DNA from: an uncultured Oscillospiraceae bacterium
Lineage (GTDB): Bacteria > Bacillota > Clostridia > Oscillospirales > Oscillospiraceae
DNA length: 46,039 bases
Reading direction: 5' to 3'
NCBI GenBank assembly: GCA_944385405.1
Contig: CALWXB010000012.1
Coordinates: forward strand, 1-46,039
The stretch's first letter is position 1; every line of letters begins with the position of its first letter. This document shows, one piece after another, positions 1 through 8,183 of the stretch. The notes beneath the pieces are model-generated. The model saw only the letters and a list, made by a program, of their open reading frames with translations. It did not search any database and was not told where the DNA came from. A program made the translations under genes and the position numbers.

Positions 1-66
1 CACCAAAAGCCTGGAACCCCTTGAAATAAAGGGGATAAGAGGTTATGAGAAGAAAGAGGTGTGCTT

Positions 67-3000
67 ATGTACCTTAAGGCATTGGAGATCCAGGGCTTCA
101 AATCCTTTCCGGATAAGACGGTCCTGAACTTCGGCGCGGATATCACCGCCATCGTGGGCCCCAACGGCTCGGGCAAGTCCAATATTTCCGACGCCATCCG
201 CTGGGTCATGGGCGAGCAGAGCGCCAAAGGCCTCCGGGGCGCCAAGATGGAGGATGTGATCTTCGGCGGGACGGCCAGGCGCAGTCAGGTGGGCTTCGCT
301 CAGGTGACGCTGGTTATCGACAATACGGAGCACATCTTCCCCGCCATGGAGGAGTCGGAGGTCTCCGTCACCCGCCGCTATTACCGCAGCGGGGAGAGCG
401 AATACTACATCAACCGCCAGTCTGTCCGGCTGCGGGACGTGATGGAGCTGTTCATGGACACCGGCATGGGCAAGGAGGGCTACTCCATCATCGGCCAGGG
501 CAAGATCGACGAGATCCTCTCGGCCAAAAGCGGGGAGCGGCGGGAGATCTTCGAGGAGGCCGCCGGCATCTCCAAGTTCCGCCACCGCAAGGAGGAGGCG
601 GAGCGCAAGCTCCAGCGCACGGAGGAGAATCTGGTGCGCATCAACGACAAGATCGCCGAGCTGGAGCTGCAGGTGGAGCCCCTGCGGGCCCAGGCGGAGA
701 CGGCGAAGAAGTACCTGGTGTACCGGGACGAGCTCCGGCTGCTGGAGGTCTCCGTGTGGCTGGAGAACCTGGACACGCTGAAGGCGGGGGTCCAGAAGCT
801 GCGGGCGGACTTCGCCGCGGCGGAGGCCCAGCGGGATGAGGCCCGGGCGGCGCTGGATGCGCTGTATGCCCAGGCGGAGGAATACGGCCGCCGGATGCAG
901 GAAAAGGACATGGAGTCCGAACGGCTGCGGGCGGAGTCCGCGGCCCTGGAGGCGGAGGTGAAGGAACAGGAGTCCGCCGTGGCCGTGCTGGAGACTACCA
1001 TTGCCCACAATGAAGAAAACATCGCCCGTGCCCAGACGGAGCTGGAGGAGACGGACAGCCGTGCCGGCGGTTTGATCCGCCAGGCCGAGGAGCAGGAGGC
1101 CAATGTGGCCCGCATGGATCAGGAGGCCCAGCGGCTCCAGACGGCTCTGGAGGAGCTGCTGGAGCGGGCGCAGCAGATCGCCCGGCAGGCCGGCGGTGCC
1201 CAGACCCAGGCGGAGGCCCTGCGGGCGGAGGAGGCCATCGCCGTGGCCGAATGTGCGGACCTGCGGGCGGAGTCCGCCGCTCTGGCCGCCCAGAGCGAGC
1301 AGCTCCGGCAGCGCAAAGAGCAGGTGGAGGCGGACCTGGCCGCTGCCCGGGAGCAGATCCGGGAGCGTAAGGAACAGCTCACCGCCGGCCGCCGCAGCCT
1401 GGAGGACGCCCGGGACGAGGCCACCGCCGTATCCAACATTATCGCGGGCCACAGCCTGCGGATGGAGGAGCGGAAGAAGAAGGCCGCCGCCGCGTCGGAT
1501 CAGCGGGTGAAACTCACCATGGACGTAGGGGCCCTGGACAACCGCATCCGTCTTTTGACGGAGATGGAGAAGGAATACGAGGGCTTTTCCAAGGCCGTCA
1601 AATCTGTGATGCAGGCCAAGAGCACCCTGCGGGGCATCCACGGCCCCGTGGCCAGCCTGATGAAAACGGAGCAGCAGTACTCCCTGGCCATCGAGATCGC
1701 ATTGGGTGCCGGGCTGCAGAACATCGTGGTGGACCGGGAGGAGGACGCCAAGTCCGCCATCCATTTCCTCAAGCAGCGGGACGCGGGCCGGGCCACCTTC
1801 CTGCCCCTGACCGCCATCCGGGGCGATGAGCTGCGGGCGGCGGACCTGGCCGGGGAATTTGGCTTTGTGGGCCTTGCCTCCCGGCTGGTGCGGTTCGAGG
1901 ACCGCTACGCCGCCGTGTTCCGGAATCTTCTGGGCCGCACCGCAGTGGTGGAGGATCTGGACTGCGGCATCGCCATGGCCCGGAAATACCGCAATGCCTT
2001 CCGGATCGTGACGCTGGACGGTCAGGTCATTAACCGGGGCGGCTCCATGACCGGCGGCTCCGTCAGCCGCAGCGCCGGTGTGCTGAGCCGGGCTGCCGAG
2101 CTGGAGCGTCTCAGCGGCCGCTCCGGTGCCATGCATGAAAAGCTGGAGGCTGCCCGCCGGGAGGAGGAGAACGCCCAGCGGGAGCTGACTGCCGCCCAGT
2201 ACGAGCTGGAGACGGCGGAGGGCCAGCGCCGGCAGGCGGAGGACGAGGTGCTGCGCCTGGAGGGCGCGGTGTCCCATCTGGAGAGCCTGCTGCAGGCTGC
2301 TGCCGGGACGGAGGAGAACCTCACCGGCGAGCTGGAGAGCCTGGGCGGACGGTTGGCCGATATCCAGGCCCGCGCCGCCGGGACGGAGGCGGAGATCGCC
2401 GACCGGGAGGCCCGCGCTTCCCAGCTGCGGACGGCGGCGGAGGAGGCCCTGTCCGGACAGTCGGAGCTGCTGGCCCGTTCCGGCGCGCTGACCGAGGAGA
2501 TCGCCGGGAAGAAGGAGGAGCTGGCGGCCAGGACTGCCGAGCGGGAGGCCACCGCTCGCCGGGCAGCAGATCTGCGGCAGGTGGCGCAGGATCTCTCCGG
2601 GGACCTGGCCCAGAAGCAGGAGACGGTCCGGGCCTATCAGCGCAATATCCACGAGGCCGGGCAGGAGATCGCCGTCCGGCGGGAGAAGCTGACGGACCTG
2701 GCCGGCAGGAACGAGGCCTTCCGGCAGCAGCTGACGGCCCTCAGCGAGGAGAAGATCGCCCTGGAGGCCGAGCGCACCGCTCAGAACCGGGCCAGCCAGG
2801 ACATGAACGAAAACCTTTTGAATCTGGAGCGGGCGGCATCCCGGCTGGAGTCCAGGCTCTCCACCTCCGCTATGGAGGAAAAGCAGATCCTGGACCGGCT
2901 GTGGGAGCACTACGAGCTCAGCCACTCCGACGCCAGCGCCATCCGCATCCCCCTGGAGAGCATGTCCAAGGCCACCCGGCGCATCGGGGAACTGAAGCGG

Positions 3001-3633
3001 AACATCGCCGCCCTGGGGTCCATCAACATCGGCGCCATCGAGGAATTCGACCGGGTCAACGGCCGCTATACCTACCTCACGGAGCAGCGGGACGACGTGG
3101 AGAAGGCCAAGGGAGAGCTCACGGATATCATCCAGGAGATCACCCGGCAGATGACGGAGATCTTCTCCCAGCAGTTCAAACTTTTGGCCGAGAGCTTTCA
3201 GACCACCTTCCAGGAGCTCTTCGGCGGCGGCACCGCCACGCTGGAGCTGGAGGATGAGACGGACATCCTGGGCTGCGGCATCGAGATCAAGGCCCAGCCC
3301 CCGGGCAAGACCCTCAAGACCATCTCTCTGCTCTCCGGCGGGGAGAAGGCCTTCGTGGCCATCGCGCTGTACTTCTCGATCCTGAAGGTCCATCCCACGC
3401 CGTTTTGCGTCATGGACGAGATCGAAGCGGCTCTGGACGACGCCAATGTCACCCGCTACGCCCGGTACATGCGCACTTTGGCGGGCAAGACGCAGTTCAT
3501 CGTCATCACCCACCGCCGGGGCACCATGGAGGAATCCGACGTCCTCTACGGCGTCACCATGCAGGAGCAGGGCGTGAGCAAGATCCTGACCATCAATTTG
3601 AACGACATGGCCAAGGAGCTGAACATCCAGTGA
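67..3633 (+). CDS. smc: Chromosome partition protein SMC
   Basis: ATPase of the bacterial condensin, which organises and segregates the nucleoid together with ScpA and ScpB. The 1188-aa length is typical. The N-terminal head has Walker A GPNGSGKSN at residues 31-39. Two long Ala/Glu/Gln/Arg-rich coiled coils flank a hinge at roughly residues 505-665 (glycines near GGSMTGGS). The C-terminal head has the ABC signature LSGGEKAF at about 1089-1096, followed by Walker B with MDEIEAALDD. An in-frame GTG at 61 is possible, but ATG 67 is better: it gives the family-typical MYLKALEIQGFKSF start and lies about 6 nt after AAAGAGGTG. First gene of a long + operon; the smc-ftsY linkage is classic in Firmicutes. 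Identification is secure. Confidence 0.98.
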   Translation: MYLKALEIQGFKSFPDKTVLNFGADITAIVGPNGSGKSNISDAIRWVMGEQSAKGLRGAKMEDVIFGGTARRSQVGFAQVTLVIDNTEHIFPAMEESEVSVTRRYYRSGESEYYINRQSVRLRDVMELFMDTGMGKEGYSIIGQGKIDEILSAKSGERREIFEEAAGISKFRHRKEEAERKLQRTEENLVRINDKIAELELQVEPLRAQAETAKKYLVYRDELRLLEVSVWLENLDTLKAGVQKLRADFAAAEAQRDEARAALDALYAQAEEYGRRMQEKDMESERLRAESAALEAEVKEQESAVAVLETTIAHNEENIARAQTELEETDSRAGGLIRQAEEQEANVARMDQEAQRLQTALEELLERAQQIARQAGGAQTQAEALRAEEAIAVAECADLRAESAALAAQSEQLRQRKEQVEADLAAAREQIRERKEQLTAGRRSLEDARDEATAVSNIIAGHSLRMEERKKKAAAASDQRVKLTMDVGALDNRIRLLTEMEKEYEGFSKAVKSVMQAKSTLRGIHGPVASLMKTEQQYSLAIEIALGAGLQNIVVDREEDAKSAIHFLKQRDAGRATFLPLTAIRGDELRAADLAGEFGFVGLASRLVRFEDRYAAVFRNLLGRTAVVEDLDCGIAMARKYRNAFRIVTLDGQVINRGGSMTGGSVSRSAGVLSRAAELERLSGRSGAMHEKLEAARREEENAQRELTAAQYELETAEGQRRQAEDEVLRLEGAVSHLESLLQAAAGTEENLTGELESLGGRLADIQARAAGTEAEIADREARASQLRTAAEEALSGQSELLARSGALTEEIAGKKEELAARTAEREATARRAADLRQVAQDLSGDLAQKQETVRAYQRNIHEAGQEIAVRREKLTDLAGRNEAFRQQLTALSEEKIALEAERTAQNRASQDMNENLLNLERAASRLESRLSTSAMEEKQILDRLWEHYELSHSDASAIRIPLESMSKATRRIGELKRNIAALGSINIGAIEEFDRVNGRYTYLTEQRDDVEKAKGELTDIIQEITRQMTEIFSQQFKLLAESFQTTFQELFGGGTATLELEDETDILGCGIEIKAQPPGKTLKTISLLSGGEKAFVAIALYFSILKVHPTPFCVMDEIEAALDDANVTRYARYMRTLAGKTQFIVITHRRGTMEESDVLYGVTMQEQGVSKILTINLNDMAKELNIQ

Positions 3634-3646
3634 GGAGGCGGGCACC

Positions 3647-3901
3647 ATGACGCTGCGGGAAACGCGCCGGAGCGCCGCGGTACTGGCGGTGCTGGGAGCC
3701 TGGCTGACCCTGGTGGGGACTCAGGCAGGAAGTGCCTGGCGGACGGGGCTTGGCCTGCTGGCGCTGCTGGCGGGACTGATCCTGGACGCCGCGCAGGTGC
3801 GCTGCCCGGCGTGCGGCAGATGGCTGCGGTGGGACAGCGGTCCCCGCTGTCCTTTCTGCGGCGCCGAAGTCCCCTGGGACGGGGACAATTCATCAACCTG
3901 A
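3647..3901 (+). CDS. Small membrane protein with C-terminal zinc ribbon
   Basis: An 84-aa protein of unknown function. Residues about 11-45 are hydrophobic and can form two short transmembrane helices. The C-terminal third carries CPACGRW and CPFCG, a paired CxxC motif typical of a zinc ribbon. It begins 13 nt after smc behind a GAGGCGGG ribosome binding site and ends 12 nt before ftsY, so it should be co-transcribed with both. The composition matches a real gene (high GC3, no overlap conflict). Location at the membrane is inferred from hydrophobicity. I do not recognise a named family, and a role with SMC or the SRP receptor is suggested only by position. Confidence 0.75.
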   Translation: MTLRETRRSAAVLAVLGAWLTLVGTQAGSAWRTGLGLLALLAGLILDAAQVRCPACGRWLRWDSGPRCPFCGAEVPWDGDNSST

Positions 3902-3913
3902 AGGACGGTCATT

Positions 3914-4786
3914 ATGGGCTTTTTTGATAAACTGAAAAAAATCACCACCAATCTGTTCTCCGGCTTCACTGAGGCGGACGAGGCCTTTTTCGAGGAGCTG
4001 GAGGAGACGCTGATCCTGGCGGATCTGGGCATGAACACCGCGCTGGAGGCGGTGGAGCAGCTGCGCCAGCGGGTCCGGAAGGAGAAGCTCCGGGACCAGG
4101 AGGAGGTAAAAGCCGCGCTGCGGGACATCCTGGCGGAGATGATCTCCGTGGGGGACACCGCCCTGGATCTCTCCACCCAGCCTGCTGTGGTGCTGTTCAT
4201 CGGCGTTAACGGCGTGGGCAAGACCACATCCATCGGCAAGCTGGGCAGCCAGCTCAAGGCCGAGGGCAAGCGGGTGCTCTTCTGTGCGGCGGACACCTTC
4301 CGGGCCGCCGCCGCCGACCAGCTGCAGATCTGGGCGGAGCGGGCCGGCTGCGAGCTGATCCGCCAGCACGAGGGGGCGGACCCCGGGGCGGTGCTCTTTG
4401 ACGCCCTCCAGGCCGCCAAGGCCCGGAATGTGGACGTGGTGCTGTGCGACACCGCCGGGCGGCTCCACAACAAGGCAAACCTCATGGCAGAACTGTCCAA
4501 GCTCTCCAAGATCATCGACCGGGAGTGCCCCGGTGCCGCCCGGGAGACGCTGCTGGTGCTGGACGCCACCACCGGCCAGAACGGCCTCATCCAGGCCAAG
4601 CAGTTCCAGGAGGCAGCGGGCCTCACCGGTATCGTCCTGACCAAGCTGGACGGCACTGCCAAGGGCGGCATCGTGGTGGCCATCGCCCGGGAGCTGGGCG
4701 TGCCCGTGAAGCTGGCCGGCGTGGGCGAGGGATTGGGCGACCTGAAGCCCTTCGACGCCCGGGAGTATGTGGAGGCCATCATCTGA
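3914..4786 (+). CDS. ftsY: Signal recognition particle receptor FtsY
   Basis: SRP receptor GTPase, which docks Ffh-ribosome complexes at the membrane for co-translational protein insertion. The protein is 290 aa, essentially the NG domain alone, without the long acidic A domain of E. coli FtsY, as is common in Gram-positives. Visible motifs are G1 GVNGVGKTTSIGKL (about residues 96-109), ADTFRAAAADQL (the insertion-box region), DTAGRLHNK (G3), TKLDGTAKGG (G4) and GVGEGLGDLKPF near the C-terminus. The N-terminus MGFFDKLKK is amphipathic, consistent with membrane contact. ATG 3914 follows AAGGACGG. It lies in the smc operon, 12 nt behind the zinc-ribbon gene. Confidence 0.98.
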   Translation: MGFFDKLKKITTNLFSGFTEADEAFFEELEETLILADLGMNTALEAVEQLRQRVRKEKLRDQEEVKAALRDILAEMISVGDTALDLSTQPAVVLFIGVNGVGKTTSIGKLGSQLKAEGKRVLFCAADTFRAAAADQLQIWAERAGCELIRQHEGADPGAVLFDALQAAKARNVDVVLCDTAGRLHNKANLMAELSKLSKIIDRECPGAARETLLVLDATTGQNGLIQAKQFQEAAGLTGIVLTKLDGTAKGGIVVAIARELGVPVKLAGVGEGLGDLKPFDAREYVEAII

Positions 4787-4817
4787 AACAACAGGTGCGA
4801 AAGAAAGGAAGATTCCC

Positions 4818-5534
4818 ATGACCAGAATCGACGGACGGGCGGCGGACCAGCTGCGCCCGGTCCAGATCACCACGGATTTCGTAAAATTTGCCGAGGGCAG
4901 CTGCCTGATCCGCTGCGGAGACACCATGGTGCTCTGCTGTGCCAGTGTGGAGGACAAGGCGCCGCCCCATGTGCCGGAGGGCACCGGCTGGGTGACGGCG
5001 GAGTATTCCATGCTGCCCCGGGCCAACCGGGAGCGCAGCAAGCGAGATGTGTCCAAGCTCAAGCTCAGCCCCCGCAGCGCCGAGATCCAGCGGCTGGTGG
5101 GCCGGTCCCTCCGGGCGGCGGTGGACATGGCGGCCCTGGGGGAGCGGACCATCACCGTGGACTGCGACGTGCTCCAGGGCGACGGCGGCACCCGCACCGC
5201 CTCCGTCACCGGCGGCTTCGTGGCCCTGGCACTGGCCTGCCGGAAGCTGGTGGCCGATGGCGTGCTGCCGGAAAGCCCCATCCGCCATTTCGTCGCCGGC
5301 GTCAGCGCCGGCATCGTGGATGAGACGCCCATGCTGGACCTCCAGTACAGTGAGGACAGCCGGGCCCAGGTGGATCTCAACTGCGTCATGAACGAGGCCG
5401 GCGAGATCATCGAGCTCCAGGGCACCGGCGAGGGCCGGGCTTTCACGCCCGTGGAGCAGCAGGAGCTGGTGCGGCTTTGCGCCAAAGGCAACGCAGAGCT
5501 GCTGGCGATACAGAAAGAAGCGCTGGGAGGCTGA
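4818..5534 (+). CDS. rph: Ribonuclease PH
   Basis: Phosphorolytic 3'-5' exoribonuclease that trims tRNA 3' ends and releases nucleoside diphosphates. The protein is 238 aa, the usual RNase PH length. It starts MTRIDGRAADQLRP and contains the conserved GTGWVTAEYSMLPRA segment, the RSLRAAVDM region, the ITVDCDVLQGDGGTR block (phosphate and metal site region), DLQYSEDSRAQVDLNCVMN, and the C-terminal ELQGTGEGRAFT segment. The start is ATG 4818 after AAAGAAAGGAAG, 31 nt behind ftsY. The next gene, rdgB, begins 2 nt after the stop. The rph-rdgB pair is widespread in bacteria. Confidence 0.97.
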   Translation: MTRIDGRAADQLRPVQITTDFVKFAEGSCLIRCGDTMVLCCASVEDKAPPHVPEGTGWVTAEYSMLPRANRERSKRDVSKLKLSPRSAEIQRLVGRSLRAAVDMAALGERTITVDCDVLQGDGGTRTASVTGGFVALALACRKLVADGVLPESPIRHFVAGVSAGIVDETPMLDLQYSEDSRAQVDLNCVMNEAGEIIELQGTGEGRAFTPVEQQELVRLCAKGNAELLAIQKEALGG

Positions 5535-5536
5535 AT

Positions 5537-6145
5537 ATGGAACGGAAATTCGTGTTGGCGACCCACAATCCGGGCAAGCTGAAAGAGATGGCAGCCATCC
5601 TCTCCGATCTTGGCATCCAAGTGGTGAGCCCCGCCGACGTGGGGGTCACTGTGGACGTGGAGGAGACCGGCACCACTTTCGCGGAAAACGCCATGCTCAA
5701 GGCAAAGGCTATTTGTGAGGCCTCCGGCCTGCCCGCCATCGCGGACGACTCCGGCCTCTGTGTGGACGCCCTGAACGGCGGGCCCGGCGTTTACTCCGCC
5801 CGCTACGGTGGGGCGGAGCTGGACGACCGGGGACGGTATATGCTGCTGCTGAATGCCATGCGGGGGCAGACCACCCGGAAAGCCCACTTTGCCTGCGCCA
5901 TCGCCTGCGCCTTCCCCAGCGGGGATACCCTGACGGCGGAGGGCCGCTGCGACGGGGCCATTGCCTTTGCGCCCATGGGCGAGGGAGGCTTCGGCTACGA
6001 TCCGGTGTTTCTGGTGCCGGAAAAGGGCAAGACCTTCGGCCAGCTGACGGCGGAGGAGAAGAGCGCCATCTCCCACCGGGGCAGGGCGCTGGCGGATTTT
6101 GCGGAAAAGCTTGCAACTTATTTCGGCGAATCTGCGTCTATCTAA
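5537..6145 (+). CDS. rdgB: XTP/dITP diphosphatase (RdgB/HAM1 family)
   Basis: Nucleotide-pool sanitiser that hydrolyses ITP, dITP and XTP to monophosphates and pyrophosphate, keeping deaminated purines out of nucleic acids. The protein is 202 aa. Family marks are ATHNPGKLKEM at residues 7-17, GTTFAENAMLKAKA, ADDSGLCVDALNGGPGVYSARY, and GFGYDPVF with a following TAEEKSAISHRGRAL segment. These cover the substrate and Mg2+ sites. ATG 5537 is placed by GGGAGG at 5525-5530, inside the end of rph, so translation is probably coupled. Shares the operon with rph and yhbY. Confidence 0.97.
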   Translation: MERKFVLATHNPGKLKEMAAILSDLGIQVVSPADVGVTVDVEETGTTFAENAMLKAKAICEASGLPAIADDSGLCVDALNGGPGVYSARYGGAELDDRGRYMLLLNAMRGQTTRKAHFACAIACAFPSGDTLTAEGRCDGAIAFAPMGEGGFGYDPVFLVPEKGKTFGQLTAEEKSAISHRGRALADFAEKLATYFGESASI

Positions 6146-6164
6146 AATAATGCAGGAGAACGAT

Positions 6165-6497
6165 ATGGAACTGACGAGCAAACAGCGGGCCCAGCTGCGG
6201 GGCCTGGCCAACACCATCGACACCATTTTGCAGATCGGCAAGGACGGCATCGGGGAAAACCTCATCAAGCAGGCCGACGACGCTCTGGAGGCCCGGGAGC
6301 TCATCAAGGGCCGGGTGCTGGACAACAACATCGACTATGACGCCCGCATTGCGGCGGAGGAGCTGGCCAAGGCCACCCGCTCCGAGGTGGTGCAGGTGAT
6401 CGGCACGAAGTTCGTGCTGTACCGGGAGAGCCATTCCAAGCCCAAGGAGAAGCGGATCCAGCTGGTGAAGCCCGCCCGGAAAAAGCCCCAGGTGTAA
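6165..6497 (+). CDS. yhbY: YhbY-type RNA-binding protein (CRM domain)
   Basis: A 110-aa single CRS1-YhbY (CRM) domain protein, a family associated with pre-50S ribosomal particles. The sequence opens MELTSKQRAQLRGLAN and contains the IGKDG motif, then ALEARELIKGRVL and IGTKFVLYRES, all characteristic of the fold. A basic tail follows (KPKEKRIQ, then PARKKPQV). ATG 6165 follows AGGAG at 6154-6158; ATG 6150 is also in frame but poorly spaced. It lies between rdgB and a small exported protein, and upstream of the nadD-yqeK fusion. The yhbY-nadD-yqeK-rsfS neighbourhood is common in Firmicutes. Confidence 0.93.
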   Translation: MELTSKQRAQLRGLANTIDTILQIGKDGIGENLIKQADDALEARELIKGRVLDNNIDYDARIAAEELAKATRSEVVQVIGTKFVLYRESHSKPKEKRIQLVKPARKKPQV

Positions 6498-6520
6498 AAT
6501 GCGACAAGGGAGGGAGCCGT

Positions 6521-6961
6521 ATGCGGAACAGCCGGCCTTTGGCGGTGGCGGCACTGGTGCTGTGCACCCTGATCGGACTCGTTGCGGCGGACAGCATGGC
6601 GGATCCCTTTCCCATCCCGTCTTCCGCCGCGGTGTATATGGAGTACCGGATCCAGCCGCTGGACGATGGGATCTATACCATCACGGACCGCTCTGCGGTG
6701 GAGCGGGTGCTGGCCTGCCTCAACGAGACGGGACAGGGCGTCCGGGACTTTGACGCCCGGCGGCCCAGTACGATGGACCGGGACTATGAGATCGGATTCC
6801 TGTGCCCGGATGGCAGATATTTCGCCTTGACCGTCTGGGGCGGAGCGGATACTCTGGAACTGCATATGCGGGGAAACTGGATCTATCAGACCGACACCGG
6901 CCCCCTGTGCGCGCTGCTGGATGAGATTTTGGCGGCGCGGAGCAGCGGCATGCTGGAGTGA
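6521..6961 (+). CDS. Small exported protein of unknown function
   Basis: A 146-aa protein beginning MRNSRPLAVAALVLCTLIGL, a signal-peptide-like N-terminus: short basic start, hydrophobic core, then an Ala-Asp boundary near residue 23. The Cys at residue 15 lies inside the hydrophobic stretch and does not make a convincing lipobox. The remainder is a soluble alpha/beta sequence with one Cys pair (C67 and C93 by my count) and several aromatic residues, notably in GRYFALTVWGGAD and GNWIYQT. ATG 6521 follows GGGAGGGAG. It sits between yhbY and nadD. I do not recognise the family; an extracytoplasmic location is inferred from the N-terminus. Confidence 0.75.
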   Translation: MRNSRPLAVAALVLCTLIGLVAADSMADPFPIPSSAAVYMEYRIQPLDDGIYTITDRSAVERVLACLNETGQGVRDFDARRPSTMDRDYEIGFLCPDGRYFALTVWGGADTLELHMRGNWIYQTDTGPLCALLDEILAARSSGMLE

Positions 6962-6983
6962 GGAATGTGAAGGAGATGAGCGC

Positions 6984-8174
6984 GTGAAGATCGGCGTATA
7001 CGGCGGGACCTTCAACCCGCCTCACCTGGGCCACGTGGCGGCGGCCCGGGCGGTATTCGAATTGCTGAAGCTGGACCGGCTGCTGCTGATCCCGGCGGGG
7101 CTCCCGCCCCACAAGGATCTGCCCGCCGGCAGCCCCACACCGGAGCAGCGGCTGGAGATGACCCGCCTGGCTGCGGACCAGCTGGGGCTGGGGGACCGGG
7201 TGGAGGTGCTGGATCTGGAGATCCACCGCCACGGCAAGAGCTTCACCGCCGACACGCTGACGGCGCTGCGGGAGCAGCATCCCGGCGACGACTTCTGGCT
7301 GCTGATGGGGACGGACATGTTCCTGACCCTTCAGACCTGGCATGAGCCGGAGCGGGTCCTCTCCCTGGCGGGCATCGCCGCCTTCGGACGCACGGAGGCG
7401 GACACGGAGGAGCTTTTCTCCGTGCAGCGGGACTACCTTTACCGCACCTATCCCCAGGCACGCCTCTTCACCCTCACCATCCCCGGCGTGGTGGACGTGT
7501 CCTCCACGGAGCTGCGGGAGCATCTGGCCCGGGGCGAGGGAGGGGCGCTGCTGCCCCCGGCGGTGTACGGCTATATCCTGCGCCAGGGGCTCTACGGCAT
7601 CGGCGCGGACCTCCGGCACCTGCCGCTTTCCCGGCTGCGTCCCGTGGCGCTGAGCTATCTGAAGCACAAGCGCATCCCCCATGTGCTGGGCACCGAGCAG
7701 GAGGCCATCCGTCTGGCGGAGCGATACGGCGCGGACGTGGAAAAGGCCCGGGTGGCGGCACTGCTGCATGACTGCACGAAGAAGCTGAGCATGGAGGAAC
7801 AGCTGGTGCTGTGCCGGCAGTACGGCATCGCCCTGGACGAGCTGGAGCAGAAAGCCCTCAAGCTCCTCCACGCCAAGACCGGCGCAGCCATCGCCCGGGA
7901 TGTGTTCGGCGTGGACGATGAGATCTACCGGGCCATCTGGTGGCACACCACCGGCCACGCGGGCATGACGCTGCTGGAGAAGATCATGTATCTGGCGGAC
8001 TACATCGAGCCCACCCGGGATTTCCCGGGGGTGGAGGAGCTGCGCCGGGCCTGTTACGAGGATCTGGATAAGGGCCTTTTGATGGGCCTGGAGATGACGG
8101 TCCGGGAGATGGAGGACATGGGCAATCCCGTACACCGCGCCACACTGGAGGCGCGGGACGCATTGAAAGGATAA
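6984..8174 (+). CDS. nadD: NadD-YqeK fusion: nicotinate-nucleotide adenylyltransferase + HD hydrolase
   Basis: A 396-aa protein joining two enzymes that are usually separate adjacent genes. Residues 1 to about 200 are NadD, which adenylates nicotinate mononucleotide in NAD synthesis: GGTFNPPHLGH at 7-17 (nucleotidyltransferase HxGH), LLMGTDMFLTLQTWHEPE, and VDVSSTELREHLARGE (the ISST-type motif). Residues about 205-396 match YqeK, an HD-domain phosphohydrolase for symmetric diadenosine tetraphosphate: LLHDCTKK (HD), KLLHAKTGA, WWHTTGH and YLADYIEPTR. The linker is short (GADLRHLPLSRLRP). The start is GTG 6984 behind AAGGAGATGAG. No frameshift or internal start is needed, so this is a true fusion. 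Confidence 0.94.
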   Translation: MKIGVYGGTFNPPHLGHVAAARAVFELLKLDRLLLIPAGLPPHKDLPAGSPTPEQRLEMTRLAADQLGLGDRVEVLDLEIHRHGKSFTADTLTALREQHPGDDFWLLMGTDMFLTLQTWHEPERVLSLAGIAAFGRTEADTEELFSVQRDYLYRTYPQARLFTLTIPGVVDVSSTELREHLARGEGGALLPPAVYGYILRQGLYGIGADLRHLPLSRLRPVALSYLKHKRIPHVLGTEQEAIRLAERYGADVEKARVAALLHDCTKKLSMEEQLVLCRQYGIALDELEQKALKLLHAKTGAAIARDVFGVDDEIYRAIWWHTTGHAGMTLLEKIMYLADYIEPTRDFPGVEELRRACYEDLDKGLLMGLEMTVREMEDMGNPVHRATLEARDALKG

Positions 8175-8183
8175 GAGAAGGCA

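Noticed and set aside
1-66. Short hairpin CCCCTT/AAGGGG (17-34) and the region before smc as a terminator or promoter
   Set aside because: The stem is only 6 bp with no T-run, and no good -35/-10 pair fits before the ribosome site. The 66 bases are too few to name the upstream gene.
43-3648. 1201-aa open frame on the minus strand across smc
   Set aside because: It is the mirror of smc in GC-rich DNA. The predicted protein is low-complexity Leu/Gly/Asp/His-rich with no domain, and smc on the other strand is unmistakable.
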